Positions 1 to 11,068 are shown, numbered from the stretch's first letter. The stretch is DNA of 64,000 bases from Lyngbya aestuarii BL J (GCF_000478195.2 NZ_AUZM01000005.1:94493-158492); one strand, 5' to 3'. Notes: generated by a model from the letters alone, not told the origin. Numbers and translations: made by a program.

Positions 1-400
1 AGGGAAACCAAACAGGCCATTTTAATTGTTTTGATACTGGAGGTTCAGGTTCAGGTTTTTCTAATTCTTTGGTTAAATCAATACGTTCTTTACAAGGTTT
101 TTTAGGGTTTGTCTGGATGCTAGGTTCGATTATGACATATTCAATATATTCTATTGCTAAAATTTTCAAGGCATCATAGATGTATTTTTTAGACGGGTAA
201 TTTAGGGGGAATTGAGAATATTCTACTCTAATATTTAGACAATTATTTTTAAGATTAGCATTGTCTTCTATAATAGTAATAATGTCTTCTGATGGCTTAA
301 AACGATTTAAAAGCATTGCAATTGCTTTCGGATTTCCTTGTTTAGCAAATTCCAATAGACGTTGCTGTGCTGTTTGAGATTCTGAATGAGGTAAATTCAT
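1..400 (-). CDS. hypothetical protein, 3' end outside window
   Basis: An open frame runs from an ATG at 400 through position 1 without a stop, giving 133 residues of an incomplete protein. It begins MNLPHSESQTAQQRLLEFAK and continues with a segment resembling AKQGNPKAIAMLLNR. That pattern is familiar from a cyanobacterial family of uncharacterised proteins in which a short alpha/beta unit follows an AKQGNPxAIAxLxNR helix; this link is recalled, not searched. No signal peptide or catalytic motif is visible. The last visible residues are proline- and glutamate-rich, a likely linker. Function unknown. Confidence 0.6.
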   Translation of the reverse strand, partial: MNLPHSESQTAQQRLLEFAKQGNPKAIAMLLNRFKPSEDIITIIEDNANLKNNCLNIRVEYSQFPLNYPSKKYIYDALKILAIEYIEYVIIEPSIQTNPKKPCKERIDLTKELEKPEPEPPVSKQLKWPVWFP

Positions 401-625
401 AATATTAACGTCCTTAATACTTAAAGATAGATCAGTAAGTTGAACTGAATGATTGTTGATCAAGTTTATAATGCAACAACTTTCTTTGATTGAAACTCAC
501 TCATTTCAATAATACCAAGGATCAAAACAGATCACCTCAGTAATTGTACGGAACTATCAAAAACATCCGCTACAGATGACATTGTATTATTCACTGAGAT
601 ATTAATTAACAGCCTATTAACATGA

Positions 626-1579
626 TTAAAAAAGTTGACTAATCTGTTTTAAATCGACATTTCCACCACTAATTACAACCCCAATTCGAGAACCCGGTGC
701 TTTGACAATCCCTTGAAGTAATGCAGCAGCAGCCAACGCCCCCGTCGGTTCTACAACTAACTTCATTCGTTCCCAAACAAAGAACATCGTTTTAATAATA
801 TCTTCTTCTGAAACCGTAACCATCTCATCGACATTTTGCAAAATTAATGGAAAAGTTAACTTCCCTAAATAAGACGTTCTTGCCCCATCTGCTATCGTTT
901 GAGGATTTTCTATTTTCTGTAACGTTTTGGTTTGAAAAGAACGAGTTGCATCATCTGCATTTGCAGGTTCAACCCCAATAATTTTACAGTTTGGTGCAAG
1001 CTGGCGAGTCGCAATCGCACAACCCGAAAGTAAACCCCCACCTCCACAACAAACCAGTAAAATATCTAATGTTTTTACTTTTTCTAAAAGTTCAAATGCT
1101 GTTGTTCCTTGTCCGGCAATAATATCCCGATGATCATAAGGAGGAATAATAGTACAATCTCGTTCAGTTGCGATTTGTTGACATAAAACTTCTCGGGCAA
1201 TTTCCGAACGTTCATAGAGAATAATTTCCGCCCCATAACCCTGTGTTGCTGATTGTTTGACAACTGGAGCATCTGAAGGCATAATAATAGTGGTAGGAAT
1301 GTCTAAAATCTGACCCGAACGTGCGATCGCTTGGGCATGATTCCCCGAAGAAAATGTTAAAACACCGCGAGACTTTTGTTGATCAGAAAGTTGAGACAAA
1401 GCGTTAAAAGCACCCCGAAATTTAAACGAACCCGTCCGTTGAAAATTCTCACATTTAAAAAAGACTTCCGCCCCCGTTAATTGGTTAACCGTTCGAGAAA
1501 TAACAACCGGAGTTTGATAAGCATATCCTTGGAGGCGTTGCTTTGCTTTTTGAATATCTGCAAAAACAGGTAAATTCAT
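626..1579 (-). CDS. threonine/serine dehydratase (PLP fold type II)
   Basis: This 317-aa protein is a pyridoxal-phosphate ammonia-lyase that would deaminate threonine, serine or 3-hydroxyaspartate. The PLP-binding lysine lies in GSFKFRGA near residue 53. SSGNHAQ is the substrate loop, CGGGGLLSG the phosphate-binding glycine loop, and SGGN lies near the C-terminus. It lacks the C-terminal ACT-like domain of biosynthetic IlvA, so it resembles the short serine racemase or hydroxyaspartate dehydratase group. The ATG at 1579 has AGGA seven bases upstream and is preferred to a TTG two codons earlier. The exact substrate cannot be set from sequence. Confidence 0.88.
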   Translation of the reverse strand: MNLPVFADIQKAKQRLQGYAYQTPVVISRTVNQLTGAEVFFKCENFQRTGSFKFRGAFNALSQLSDQQKSRGVLTFSSGNHAQAIARSGQILDIPTTIIMPSDAPVVKQSATQGYGAEIILYERSEIAREVLCQQIATERDCTIIPPYDHRDIIAGQGTTAFELLEKVKTLDILLVCCGGGGLLSGCAIATRQLAPNCKIIGVEPANADDATRSFQTKTLQKIENPQTIADGARTSYLGKLTFPLILQNVDEMVTVSEEDIIKTMFFVWERMKLVVEPTGALAAAALLQGIVKAPGSRIGVVISGGNVDLKQISQLF

Positions 1580-1719
1580 GATCAAATCCTAATTATAAAC
1601 TCTAAATTATCAAACCAACATTCGAGAAGGTTACTTTTCCAGTTGGGATTTTACAAGCTATTCTAGAGAAAGAACATCTAAGAAACTAAAATTCATCATT
1701 TTTGAGGTTCCAGAAAACT

Positions 1720-2280
1720 ATGTCTACTCAACCTCCGACAAATTGGCTTCAACAACATCTTCGTTCTCTCCTGGCTGGAGTTGCAGGAACGGCTATTATT
1801 GCAGGTATAACCGTTGCGGTGTGGAGTCAATCTGCAAATCAGGGGGTCAGTCCTTCTCAAGCGACGAATCCTGGCCAAAATATAGCATCCTCTGCGCTTC
1901 CCCTCAATATTACCGTGCATCGCAGTCCGACTTGTGGATGCTGCAAAGCCTGGGTACAACACCTCGAAGCCAATGGCTTTCAAACCACCGATATCGTCAC
2001 AGAAGACGTGACTGGGGTTAAACAGGAATACGGAGTACCGAGTGAGTTAACCTCTTGTCATACTGCGGTGATTGACGGATACGCAATCGAGGGTCATGTC
2101 CCTGCTGCGGATATTAAGCGTTTGTTGGCTGAAAAACCTCAAATCTCCGGTTTGGCTGTCCCCCAAATGCCCATCGGTTCACCGGGAATGGAATCGGGTA
2201 ATATTAAAGAACCTTTTGCAGTGTTGTCTTTTCGTCCCGATGGCCGTGTAAAAACATTTAATGAATATCAATCTTATTAA
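1720..2280 (+). CDS. DUF411 family metal-binding protein
   Basis: A 186-aa exported protein. It has an N-terminal hydrophobic anchor (about residues 16-35) and then the DUF411 core, with HRSPTCGCCKAW carrying the CxCC cysteines, TSCHTAVIDGY, and EGHVPAADIKRLL. DUF411 proteins are periplasmic and are often found with copper-handling genes. Here no copper gene is adjacent, so a metal role is inferred from the family only. The ATG at 1720 (MSTQPP) is a more natural start than a TTG six codons upstream. Confidence 0.85.
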   Translation: MSTQPPTNWLQQHLRSLLAGVAGTAIIAGITVAVWSQSANQGVSPSQATNPGQNIASSALPLNITVHRSPTCGCCKAWVQHLEANGFQTTDIVTEDVTGVKQEYGVPSELTSCHTAVIDGYAIEGHVPAADIKRLLAEKPQISGLAVPQMPIGSPGMESGNIKEPFAVLSFRPDGRVKTFNEYQSY

Positions 2281-2394
2281 TAAAATTTTTAGGTTGATTT
2301 TTTTGCCTAGAGAATTAATGATCAGAAGCAAGAAAACCGAGAAGGCACACCGAGAGGGATGAGAGAAAAACAAATTCGGTGTTGAGTCCAGATT

Positions 2395-2625
2395 TTATCG
2401 AAAAGGGGGTTGAGTTGTGTATTCTTCTCGACCACAATGAAACAAAATAATCTTGGAATTTTCTTCCTGAGAAACATCTTGCTTGGGTAAAGCGTCCTGA
2501 ATGCAGTGGGGTTTGGTCTGTTCTCCCCAAAAACCCAATTCTTGTGCCATCACCTTAGATGTCATTAGGCTGAGAAGGGTTACACTGGTGAGAACAAAGC
2601 CGAACCTGAATCGATTGAGTTGCAT
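2395..2625 (-). CDS. small secreted hypothetical protein
   Basis: A 76-aa protein with a signal peptide (MQLNRFRFGFVLTSVTLL...VMA) and a short mature part with two cysteines (KPHCIQ and LFHCGRE) that could form a disulfide. AGGAGG lies about six bases before the ATG at 2625, which settles the start; a second ATG directly upstream is less well spaced. No family was recognised. It lies alone between the DUF411 gene and a 430-bp gene-free stretch. Confidence 0.55.
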   Translation of the reverse strand: MQLNRFRFGFVLTSVTLLSLMTSKVMAQELGFWGEQTKPHCIQDALPKQDVSQEENSKIILFHCGREEYTTQPPFR

Positions 2626-3089
2626 CATTGACCTCCTGTTTTTTGCCGTGAATATCAATCACGAATCCTGAATAAAAGAACACTTTCACTCGCAACAGCA
2701 ACTCCTTACCAAAGCTGATCAACTGTGGTAGAAAGAGAGTCTAAACAACGGATAAGTTTAAGCTTTTGCGAGTGATTTATCTATCTTCAAGATAACATTC
2801 GAGTTCTGAGTTATCCGGAATATTTACAGAGTTATTACAATAAACAAGCGATTGTATTGAGGGGGTTTTCAACTCGGAGTATAGACTAGATGGGGAGACA
2901 GTGATCAGCATTTACTACTATTTCTATTTCTTACTTTTTGCCTCTTGTCTTCTAAATTGTGCCTTCAAGACTGGACTCACCATCAACTCTAACAATTTTT
3001 TCTTGAGAATAAAACAGTCTTAAAAAATCAGGTTTATCAGTAAATATGACAAACAACTGTCACCAATATTTTGTGCTACTTATTTAATT
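2626..3089. other. intergenic stretch, nothing recognised
   Basis: About 460 bp between two small secreted-protein genes. It contains their ribosome binding sites and AT-rich sequence. I saw no credible ORF, RNA gene or strong hairpin. Confidence 0.5.
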
Positions 3090-3524
3090 TTACTGAATAT
3101 TTTTCAGAAAATTTCGTTCATTAGGATCGAGTGAATCAGGGCTTTCAGCAGATTTTGCTCGTTCAGACTGCTCTTTTAGTCGGTTACTGGCGTGTTCTCT
3201 TGCTTGTTCAATGACTTGTTTTCTTTGTTCAGTTTTTCCGATAAAATCTTTTGTCTGATCTAAACCTTTATAGATTTTATCAGCAGCAATTTCAGCTTGA
3301 TTAGCTCCCGTTTCTAAATCTAATTCTTGATCTTGTTGAGACTGATTATTAATGCCGCCATTCACATGATAGTAATCTGCCTCTGGTGTGAGAGAAGCTG
3401 CCAAAGCTGTCGCTGAACTTAAACCATTCAAGTTTGACAATAAAACCCCAAATATTGCCACAAAACCGAATACTTTTATGAACCGCATTCTCATCACTTG
3501 AAAACCATAAAATAAACGTTTCAT
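3090..3524 (-). CDS. exported hypothetical protein
   Basis: A 144-aa protein with a signal peptide (residues about 1-43, ending ...SSATALAA). The mature region is very polar and probably helical (QQDQELDLETGANQAEIAADK, then EQRKQVIEQAREHASNRL), with no cysteines. It resembles small cyanobacterial exported helical proteins of unknown function. AGGAG lies six bases before the ATG at 3524. The next gene on this strand is the histidine kinase start at 5700, too far away to suggest an operon. Confidence 0.6.
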   Translation of the reverse strand: MKRLFYGFQVMRMRFIKVFGFVAIFGVLLSNLNGLSSATALAASLTPEADYYHVNGGINNQSQQDQELDLETGANQAEIAADKIYKGLDQTKDFIGKTEQRKQVIEQAREHASNRLKEQSERAKSAESPDSLDPNERNFLKNIQ

Positions 3525-3903
3525 TATTTTCTCCTGAATTTATTGATAATTTCACTTATTAACTTAGAGTAAAATAGATTAGCTTGACATCTATCGCAGG
3601 TAGAGTTGTCCCCAATACACTGTGATCAATTGTTCTAATCGTGGAGGAAAAGTCAATAAAAACTCTCCACTCGCACCCCTGAATATTCCCACTGGGGAAC
3701 TGTTTGGGAGCGCGATCATAATACTGCATTAAATATCCTGAAAATAAGGATTAAATATCTTAGGGTATACGGGATTCAAAGTCTATGGAAAGAATGATCT
3801 CTATCAATTTGGGTAAATAAATTATCCCAAGCAGTTAGCTTAACGAAGCAGAAAACTCTCGGAGTGAGCTAGGAATTTTTATTTCTTGAGAGCAGGGAAA
3901 ATG
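3525..3903. other. intergenic stretch
   Basis: About 380 bp between the exported protein and the histidine kinase stop codon. It holds two overlapping short reverse frames around 3559-3729 that I could not support as genes. No clear terminator was seen. Confidence 0.4.
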
Positions 3904-5700
3904 TCAACCCGCGCGATACTGCACAGCTTTTTCGACTTGAGCTTTCAGACGAACCGTAAACATAGAACCTTGACCCAATTCACTAGAAACCGTGATATCA
4001 CCTCCCATCATTTTACAGAGATGGCGACAAATCGTTAATCCGAGTCCAGTTCCCCCGTATCTCCGACAGAGTGAATCATCGGCTTGAGTAAAAGCTTCAA
4101 ACAAGCAGTGTTGGTGTTCAACCGAAATCCCAATTCCAGTATCGCTCAGACAGAATTCTATCCAATCATCCTGGCGATGGATGGTGAGCTTAATTTGTCC
4201 GTCTTGTGTGAATTTCAGAGCATTTTCTAATAAGTGATGCAGGATTTTTTGTAATTTACCGAGATCAGTTTGCATGAGTCCTAGATCACGCCCATAGTGA
4301 ATTTTGAGTTGATTACGATTTTTCTCTGCAACGGAAACGAGGCTTTTGACAACTCCCTTAATAACATTGACCGGATCAAAAATGTCTAGATTTAATGACA
4401 TCTGTCCGGTTTCGATACGAACTAAGTCCAGAATGCTATCAATGACATGAAGTAAGCGATACCCTTCTTGACGGATGATTTGAACATCTTCGAGACAGTT
4501 TAGTTGTCCCTGTTCGAGAACTTCTTCGCAGAGAAGATCGCTATAGCCAATAATCGCGTGAATAGGAGTGCGTAATTCATGGCTAATATTGGCAAGAAAA
4601 GTTCTTTTTGCTCTGAGTGCTATTTGAGCTGTATTTTGAGCTTCTTTTAAGGCGTATTCTAGTTTTTGGAATTCATCCGTTTGCGATCGCAGTTTTTGAC
4701 GGGTTTTTTGAAGTTGGGCGGTTTGTTGATCGAATTTAGCCTGGAGTTTTTCGTTTTGAGTCGAGAGTTGTTTTTCCAAGTGTTGACTTCTGGAACGCTC
4801 TAAAGCCAAACTCACTAAGTTAGCTAGACTTTCAAGAAAAGATTGTTCTTCGTCTGTCCACTCAGCCCTTAAATTTGTCCGTTCAACTCTGAGAAATCCA
4901 ATTTTATGTTGATCCAGTTTGATGGGAATATCTAATACATTTAAAGGTTCTGAAAAATCAATATTCGGAAAGCCGGAAAAAAATAGATGATCTTCTACGG
5001 ACTGAAGATTTACTCCCGTCCATTCTAGCGAAGATTTTCCTAAATCATTCTGTTTGTAGGACGTTCTTGCATTAGGTTTAAAAAGAGTACAATAGCAGTG
5101 ATTTACTTGTTCATAACTATTTATTTTTAGCTTATTTGTGGAATGTAAATTGAGATTTAAAGAAGATGGAAAATGGGAATAAAGTAGAGTTTGTGGCGTT
5201 AACCACAAGCTGATCCGTTTGACAGATTCTAGAGTCTGGACTGCGGTTTCAGTAATTTGTTGAATAATACTATGGGGATTATTGTAGTGGTGATTGTGTT
5301 GACGGAGCAGATGTTCTAAAGCTAAAATTCGACGGTGGGGTTGTTCATTGACCGTAGGGGGAGTTAATTGAGCAGATAAATCTAGATTACTATCGTTAGA
5401 AAAATTGAGTGTAGTTTGCTCAAGAGAATCGGTTTTTGTTAGGGGTTGAGCCGATAAATTATCGTCTATTTTTTCTAATAATTGATTGCTAAAGAGGTTA
5501 ATAGTTGCATCAACTTGTCCAATTTTCCATTCAAGATCGGGAGGTTCTATTTTCATGGAAATGGGATGCAACTGACTCATTGTTTTGAGCCAATTTTTCA
5601 AGGTTGCATTTTCACGTCTTAGATGTTCGATTTCTTGATACAAAGAATGATTAACATCCCAGGAAAGTTCTTCATGCGATTGGATTGGATTCAGCATCAT
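3904..5700 (-). CDS. GAF-domain sensor histidine kinase
   Basis: A 598-aa soluble kinase with no membrane segment. The order is an N-terminal helical part, a GAF-like domain (about 125-300, ending [20 protein letters not shown]), a coiled coil (305-365), HisKA with phospho-acceptor H374 in [12 protein letters not shown], and a HATPase domain. The HATPase has the N-box asparagine N493 (LLENALKFT), DTGIGI (520-525), FEAF and GTGLGL (550-555). All catalytic boxes look intact. No receiver domain is fused and no response regulator is adjacent, so this is an orphan kinase. The signal it senses is unknown. Confidence 0.9.
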   Translation of the reverse strand: MMLNPIQSHEELSWDVNHSLYQEIEHLRRENATLKNWLKTMSQLHPISMKIEPPDLEWKIGQVDATINLFSNQLLEKIDDNLSAQPLTKTDSLEQTTLNFSNDSNLDLSAQLTPPTVNEQPHRRILALEHLLRQHNHHYNNPHSIIQQITETAVQTLESVKRISLWLTPQTLLYSHFPSSLNLNLHSTNKLKINSYEQVNHCYCTLFKPNARTSYKQNDLGKSSLEWTGVNLQSVEDHLFFSGFPNIDFSEPLNVLDIPIKLDQHKIGFLRVERTNLRAEWTDEEQSFLESLANLVSLALERSRSQHLEKQLSTQNEKLQAKFDQQTAQLQKTRQKLRSQTDEFQKLEYALKEAQNTAQIALRAKRTFLANISHELRTPIHAIIGYSDLLCEEVLEQGQLNCLEDVQIIRQEGYRLLHVIDSILDLVRIETGQMSLNLDIFDPVNVIKGVVKSLVSVAEKNRNQLKIHYGRDLGLMQTDLGKLQKILHHLLENALKFTQDGQIKLTIHRQDDWIEFCLSDTGIGISVEHQHCLFEAFTQADDSLCRRYGGTGLGLTICRHLCKMMGGDITVSSELGQGSMFTVRLKAQVEKAVQYRAG

Positions 5701-6530
5701 GGCAAGGCTTATCTATCTAGTTTTTAGGTTCGATTGTTTGAGGATAGTCGAACTCAGTGATTTGTTTATAAATAGATACACCCTGCTGATCCTCTAACTG
5801 TCTAATCAGAATTATCAACATTGTGAGTGAGTTCAAATGAAGAAAGATTCTTGATATTTTTAAGTCAAAGCTCTAAAAAAGAAGATTAAAAATTTAGGAG
5901 AAAAAATAGACTTTTCTTTGGGGAAATGTCTAACTGATTGCTCAGATGAGATCTCGTGAGCGTTTTGTCTCCTCTCTAATCGATTTTTTTATTCCATGAG
6001 CCTGATTGACTCAGGTCAACTTTTTTGTGCTGATAGTTTAGAGCAATTAACCGAGTAGATGCGTGATTTGATCTAAGATTGTAACCGATATTAACTTTTT
6101 TCAGAAAAAATACAGTTGAGTTGTGACTAAACTCTGTGATTTTTTTATTGGGCTGATCTGTAATTCCATCAGTTGAGCGGCTCTACTCACATCACACCCC
6201 AATGTTGTTATTCTTACCCGGTATAGAACGGATTACCGTGTCGTTAGATGACCTGAAACAATGACGGACTTGAGTTTGAGCCTCATCAGTTACTTATGGC
6301 TATTGTAGCAATTTAACAATCGTTAAACCGTACTTATACCTACGTGTCGAAAATAATTATTGAATTGATTCATAAGATAAATTAAACTATCTGGGCAGAA
6401 TGTACAGTATTGTGTGTAATGAATTTCACGGCAAAATTTGTCGGTGATCGTAGCCTGATCTGTACGATACAGTAATCGCTATGAGATATTGATGGATACG
6501 ATCTCTAGCTTAAGCGTCCCCTAATTTGCC
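5701..6530. other. long intergenic region between divergent genes
   Basis: About 830 bp between the kinase (reverse) and the glycosyltransferase (forward). It is AT-rich and presumably carries both promoters. I found no supported ORF, RNA or repeat. A short imperfect palindrome, CTGTACGATACAG, lies near 6458-6470. Confidence 0.4.
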
Positions 6531-7673
6531 GTGCCATTAAAATACGCTCTCGTTCACGAATGGTTAACCCCGAAAGCAACAGGCGGATCTGAGCTGGTTG
6601 TGCGAGAAATTCTCAAACACATCGATGCAGATCTGTACGCTTTGATTGATTTTGAGTCAAGCAACCCTCAAAGTTACTTATTCAATCGTCTGATTGGCAC
6701 AACATTTTTGCAACACTTCCCCCTGGCTCAAAATGGTGTTCAGAAATATCTGCCCTTGCTACCGTTAGCAATCGAACAATTGGATTTGCGAGCCTATGAT
6801 GTGATTTTATCCTCATCCCACGCAGTTGCTAAAGGCGTGTTAACCAGTCCTGACCAACTGCATATCTGCTATTGTCATACGCCAATGCGCTATGCTTGGG
6901 ACTTAACCTTTGATTATTTACAAAGCAGTTTGGCAGGTTGGGGGCCACAGGGGATGCTCACGCGGTACTTATTGCATCGGCTACGCCAATGGGACGTGCT
7001 ATCTGCCAATCGTGTAGACTATTTTATCGCCAACTCCCAACATACGCGGGCGCGGATTTGGCGTTGCTATCGACGACACGCTAGAGTAATTTATCCCCCG
7101 GTGGATCTAGAGCGCTTTCAACTTCAGACGGAAAAGCAAGACTTTTATCTAACCGTTTGCCGTCTAGTGAACTATAAAAAAATCTCCTTAATTGTGAACG
7201 CCTTCAATCAACTCGGGCGTCCACTGGTGGTGATTGGTAAAGGCCCCCAATTAAATCAAATTAAACAGATGGCTAAATCAAATGTACAAGTGTTGGGCTG
7301 GCAACCCGATGAAATCGTTGAACAGTATATGTCACAGGCTAAAGCATTTGTCTATATGGCTTGTGAAGATCTAGGAATGGCTTTAATTGAGGCTCAAGCT
7401 TGTGGAACTCCCGTCATAGCTTATGGTGCAGGAGGAGCGCTCGAAACCGTTCGTGATCTTCGTCAATATCCGAACTCAGGAACGGGGTTGTTGTTTTCCC
7501 CTCAAACCGAGACTGCTTTAATCGAGGCAGTACAGACGTTTGAGCAACTCAACACCCAGTTTGACCCCCAGAAGATGCAATCCCATGTCACTCAGTTTGA
7601 GCGAAAACGCTTTGGACAGGAGTACCTGGAATTTGTAGAACGTTGTCAGAAAAAACAGTTTCCGAAGATTTGA
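6531..7673 (+). CDS. GT4 family glycosyltransferase
   Basis: A 380-aa retaining glycosyltransferase of the GT4 (GT-B fold) class, probably adding a sugar, often mannose in close relatives, to a lipid-linked exopolysaccharide or O-antigen. Visible features are the N-terminal TGGSELVVREIL acceptor loop, YCHTPMRYAWD, and the C-terminal nucleotide-sugar site CEDLGMALIEAQACGTPVIA with the EX7E glutamates. The start is GTG at 6531 (MPLKYALVHEW), which fits the family N-terminus. It opens a polysaccharide gene block with the sugar-phosphate transferase, GDP-mannose dehydratase and GDP-fucose synthase downstream, so a mannose- or fucose-containing polymer is likely. Confidence 0.88.
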   Translation: MPLKYALVHEWLTPKATGGSELVVREILKHIDADLYALIDFESSNPQSYLFNRLIGTTFLQHFPLAQNGVQKYLPLLPLAIEQLDLRAYDVILSSSHAVAKGVLTSPDQLHICYCHTPMRYAWDLTFDYLQSSLAGWGPQGMLTRYLLHRLRQWDVLSANRVDYFIANSQHTRARIWRCYRRHARVIYPPVDLERFQLQTEKQDFYLTVCRLVNYKKISLIVNAFNQLGRPLVVIGKGPQLNQIKQMAKSNVQVLGWQPDEIVEQYMSQAKAFVYMACEDLGMALIEAQACGTPVIAYGAGGALETVRDLRQYPNSGTGLLFSPQTETALIEAVQTFEQLNTQFDPQKMQSHVTQFERKRFGQEYLEFVERCQKKQFPKI

Positions 7674-7929
7674 CAACAGTATCTTGATAGAGGTCAATAC
7701 TCCGAAGAAGTCGCGTTCGGAAAAATTTGGCTAAAATGCTTGCATAATTGCGGATTCTGCTCAAAACGAAAAGAATCAAGCAATCATGGGTTATCCCGTT
7801 AAACTATTTTCGGGTACGCTCCCCCGAATGACAATTGGACTGAAGACTTTCTTGCACCTTGATTTCGCGCGCAAGGTGTCTGGAAGCTTTATGATCAGGA
7901 CTGTGTGTGGTGTGAATTGAAGGAGTAAG

Positions 7930-8667
7930 ATGACTGCCAACAGCCAACTCATCTTCGGTAGGGGACTACGACGTGCGTTCACAAGGCGTAGTTTTGTCCC
8001 CCTAGTCCGGCAACATCCGGTTCGAGGTTTATCTGTTCTACAGAACCTCAACGGAGAGTTTTTCAAGCGATCGTTCGATATTTTGTTTTCGTTGTCGGTT
8101 CTGATCCTGTTTTCCCCAGTTTACTTGCTTCTGGCTCTGTTGATCTCGCTTAGTTCACCAGGGTCAGTGTTTTATGTACAGCAACGAGTTGGCAAGAACC
8201 GCAAGTCTTTCGACTGTATTAAGTTCAGAACAATGGTGACAAATGCTGATGAGATGTTGACCCAAATGATGGAGACATCCCCCCATCTGCGTCAAGAATT
8301 TCAGGACAATTTCAAACTGAAACACGACCCCCGAATTACCTGGATTGGTCATTTCTTACGAGTGACGAGTCTTGATGAGTTTCCTCAATTTTGGAATGTA
8401 CTCAAAGGGGACATGAGCGTTGTCGGGCCAAGGCCTCTTGTTGCTGAAGAATTACACAAGTACGGGCGTCACATGGATAAAATTTTAACGATTAAACCCG
8501 GAATTACTGGCCTCTGGCAAGTTTCTGGGCGCAATGATATTCCCTATCCTCGACGAGTTCAGATTGATTTGTATTATGTGAATTTCAAAAATTTCTGGAC
8601 TGACCTGTCGATTATAATTAAGACCATCGGTGTTGTCATTTTTCCCAAAAATAATGGAGCTTACTAG
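7930..8667 (+). CDS. undecaprenyl-phosphate sugar phosphotransferase (WbaP/WcaJ type)
   Basis: A 245-aa bacterial sugar transferase that would start polysaccharide synthesis by placing a sugar-1-phosphate on undecaprenyl phosphate. It has one hydrophobic hairpin (about 47-70), then KFRTMVTNADE, LDEFPQFWNVLKGDMSVVGP and GITGLWQVSGRN, the hallmarks of the family. This is the short monotopic form lacking the large N-terminal membrane domain. The 256-bp gap from the upstream glycosyltransferase suggests its own promoter. Confidence 0.9.
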   Translation: MTANSQLIFGRGLRRAFTRRSFVPLVRQHPVRGLSVLQNLNGEFFKRSFDILFSLSVLILFSPVYLLLALLISLSSPGSVFYVQQRVGKNRKSFDCIKFRTMVTNADEMLTQMMETSPHLRQEFQDNFKLKHDPRITWIGHFLRVTSLDEFPQFWNVLKGDMSVVGPRPLVAEELHKYGRHMDKILTIKPGITGLWQVSGRNDIPYPRRVQIDLYYVNFKNFWTDLSIIIKTIGVVIFPKNNGAY

Positions 8668-9046
8668 CTTGGTGACAAAGATTCGTTGTCAGTCAATGTA
8701 AGCACTTTGATCCGGGTTCGACCGTTTCCCTATTGTGCAGTCGGTTTTGGGTTAAGGTAGACATGACTTCAGCAGTGTTCTCGCTTAACAATAGCCTTGA
8801 TCCCCTGATCCTCAAATCCCAAACTGAATTTTTGAAAATTTTCAGTCTGTTGACAAGATGTCATCATCGGGGATTCTTGGCTGTAGTGATCGATTACCCG
8901 CTTAATTCTATCTGTACAATTCCGATTGCACTGGCGAGAAACTGGTCGTGACGAGATCCAAACATCAAGTTTGATCTCGATCTCACATCGCTGATCTGAC
9001 CAGTAGCGGCAACATTGACTTACATTAACCCAAAGAGAACATTGAG
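8668..9046. other. intergenic stretch before gmd
   Basis: About 380 bp with no supported gene. A 72-codon frame at 8733-8951 lacks a recognisable start context and has no protein-like composition. The end of the stretch carries the gmd ribosome binding site. Confidence 0.4.
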
Positions 9047-10075
9047 ATGAACGAACGCAAGCGCGCCCTCATTACTGGAATTACGGGTCAAGATGGCTCT
9101 TACCTGAGTGAACTTTTACTCGACAAAGACTATGAAGTTCACGGCATTATTCGCCGAAGTTCATGTTTTAATACTGACCGGATTGATCATATCTATAAAG
9201 ACCCTCATAACGAAGAAGCTCGCCTGTTTCTTCATTATGGAGACCTTACAGATGGGACAACTCTACGTCGTATCTTAGAAGAAGTTAAACCGATAGAGAT
9301 TTATAATCTCGGCGCTCAGTCTCACGTCAGAGTTAGTTTTGACTCCCCCGAATATACGGTTGATGCCGTGGGAATGGGAACGTTACGGATTTTAGAAGCG
9401 ATTCGCGACTACCAACATCGTACTGGGATTGAAGTTCGTTTTTATCAAGCGGGTTCTTCGGAGATGTTTGGGAAGGTACAGGAAGTTCCTCAAAAGGAAA
9501 CAACACCGTTTTATCCCCGTAGTCCCTACGCCTGTGCTAAAGTTTATGCCCATTGGCAAACGGTTAACTATCGAGAATCCTACGATTTATTTGCCTGTAA
9601 CGGTATTTTATTTAACCATGAGAGTCCCCGACGGGGTGAGACATTTGTAACCCGTAAAATTACCCGTGCATTGGCTCGAATTGTCAAGGGAATGCAGAAA
9701 GAGGTTTATCTCGGAAATCTCGATTCTAAACGCGATTGGGGCTACGCTAAGGACTATGTGCGAGCTATGTGGTTGATGCTTCAGCAGGATGCCCCGGATG
9801 ATTATGTCGTGGCTACCAATGAAACCCACTCGATTCGTGAGTTTCTCGATGTTGCCTTTAATTATGTCAACCTCGATTGGCATGATTATGTCAAGTTCGA
9901 TGAACGTTATCTTCGTCCGGCAGAGGTGGAACTCTTAATTGGTGATCCGAGCAAAGCTAAACAAAAAATGGGCTGGGAACCTTCAGTGACGTTTGACCAG
10001 TTGGTGAAATTAATGGTGGATGCCGATATTCAAGCGTTGGAAAAATCTAAAAAGATCGCCCAAGGTTTTGACTAA
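9047..10075 (+). CDS. gmd: GDP-mannose 4,6-dehydratase
   Basis: A 342-aa short-chain dehydrogenase converting GDP-mannose to GDP-4-keto-6-deoxymannose, the first step to GDP-L-fucose. The Rossmann motif is [11 protein letters not shown]. The catalytic YxxxK is in [12 protein letters not shown], and [19 protein letters not shown] is a GMD signature. Length is normal. GDP-fucose synthase follows 27 bp downstream in the same direction, so the two form a pathway operon. Confidence 0.96.
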   Translation: MNERKRALITGITGQDGSYLSELLLDKDYEVHGIIRRSSCFNTDRIDHIYKDPHNEEARLFLHYGDLTDGTTLRRILEEVKPIEIYNLGAQSHVRVSFDSPEYTVDAVGMGTLRILEAIRDYQHRTGIEVRFYQAGSSEMFGKVQEVPQKETTPFYPRSPYACAKVYAHWQTVNYRESYDLFACNGILFNHESPRRGETFVTRKITRALARIVKGMQKEVYLGNLDSKRDWGYAKDYVRAMWLMLQQDAPDDYVVATNETHSIREFLDVAFNYVNLDWHDYVKFDERYLRPAEVELLIGDPSKAKQKMGWEPSVTFDQLVKLMVDADIQALEKSKKIAQGFD

Positions 10076-10102
10076 TCGTTTGTACATAATGAGGTTTAAT
10101 CC

Positions 10103-11059
10103 ATGAATACACTGGATTTACGAGATAAACGAATTGTTGTGACCGGAGGCGCGGGGTTTCTGGGTCGGCAAGTGGTTGATCAGTTACTCAAAGCGGGCGC
10201 AAATTTAGATAAAATTTTGATTCCGCGATCACAAGAGTATGATCTGTGTACCTTTGAAGCCTGTCAAAAGGTGGTTCAGGGTCAAGATATTATTATTCAT
10301 TTGGCCGCTCATGTGGGTGGAATTGGTCTGAACCGAGAAAAACCGGCCGAACTGTTTTATGATAACTTAATGATGGGTACACAGCTTATTCATTGCGCCT
10401 ATCAAGCAGGTGTCGAAAAGTTTGTCTGTGTGGGAACGATTTGCGCCTATCCCAAATTCACGCCCGTACCGTTTAAAGAGGATGATCTTTGGGAGGGTTA
10501 TCCGGAAGAAACAAATGCTCCCTATGGAATTGCGAAGAAGGCTTTGCTGGTTCAATTGCAAGCCTATCGCCAACAATATAATTTTAATGGCATCTACTTG
10601 TTACCTGTCAATCTCTACGGCCCGGAAGATAATTTTGATCCCCGCAGTTCTCATGTGATTCCGGCTTTAATTCGTAAAGTTTATGAAGCTCAACAACGAG
10701 GGGACAAAAAACTTCCGGTTTGGGGTGATGGAAGTCCCAGTCGTGAGTTCCTTTATTCTACAGATGCGGCTCTGGGAATTGTGATGGCAACTCAAGATTA
10801 CAATGAACCTGATCCGGTGAATTTAGGGACAAACCAAGAAGTCAAAATTCGAGATTTAGTAGAAACTATCTGTGAATTAATGGGGTTTGAAGGGGAAATT
10901 GTTTGGGAAACCGATCAACCCAATGGTCAACCGCGTCGGTGTTTGGATACCCAACGGGCTAAAGAAAAGTTTGGGTTTGTTGCGGAAGTCGATTTTAAAC
11001 AGGGATTGAAAAATACCATTGATTGGTATCGTCAACACGCTGAACCTGTAGCGGTTTAA
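10103..11059 (+). CDS. fcl: GDP-L-fucose synthase
   Basis: A 318-aa NAD(P)-dependent epimerase/reductase that completes GDP-L-fucose synthesis from the Gmd product. It has [13 protein letters not shown] at the N-terminus, [10 protein letters not shown], the catalytic YGIAKKALL (YxxxK), and a [10 protein letters not shown] segment typical of the family. It is the last gene of the polysaccharide block and is followed within about 10 bp by a strong stem-loop terminator. Confidence 0.95.
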   Translation: MNTLDLRDKRIVVTGGAGFLGRQVVDQLLKAGANLDKILIPRSQEYDLCTFEACQKVVQGQDIIIHLAAHVGGIGLNREKPAELFYDNLMMGTQLIHCAYQAGVEKFVCVGTICAYPKFTPVPFKEDDLWEGYPEETNAPYGIAKKALLVQLQAYRQQYNFNGIYLLPVNLYGPEDNFDPRSSHVIPALIRKVYEAQQRGDKKLPVWGDGSPSREFLYSTDAALGIVMATQDYNEPDPVNLGTNQEVKIRDLVETICELMGFEGEIVWETDQPNGQPRRCLDTQRAKEKFGFVAEVDFKQGLKNTIDWYRQHAEPVAV

Positions 11060-11068
11060 ATCACCATC

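Noticed and set aside
3559..3729. A 56-codon reverse frame (MQYYDRAPKQF...) with AGGA upstream, and an overlapping 42-codon frame (MIALPNSSPVG...).
   Set aside because: The two frames compete, neither has a recognisable family or convincing composition, and nothing around them supports either.
6455..6475. CTGTACGATACAG near the glycosyltransferase start as a possible copy of the sbt-cassette inverted repeat core.
   Set aside because: Only a few bases agree with the ACTGTACAGT core and the rest of the 42-bp repeat is absent.
8733..8951. A 72-codon forward frame between the sugar transferase and gmd.
   Set aside because: It has no ribosome binding site, its composition is not protein-like, and it shows no relation to the neighbours.
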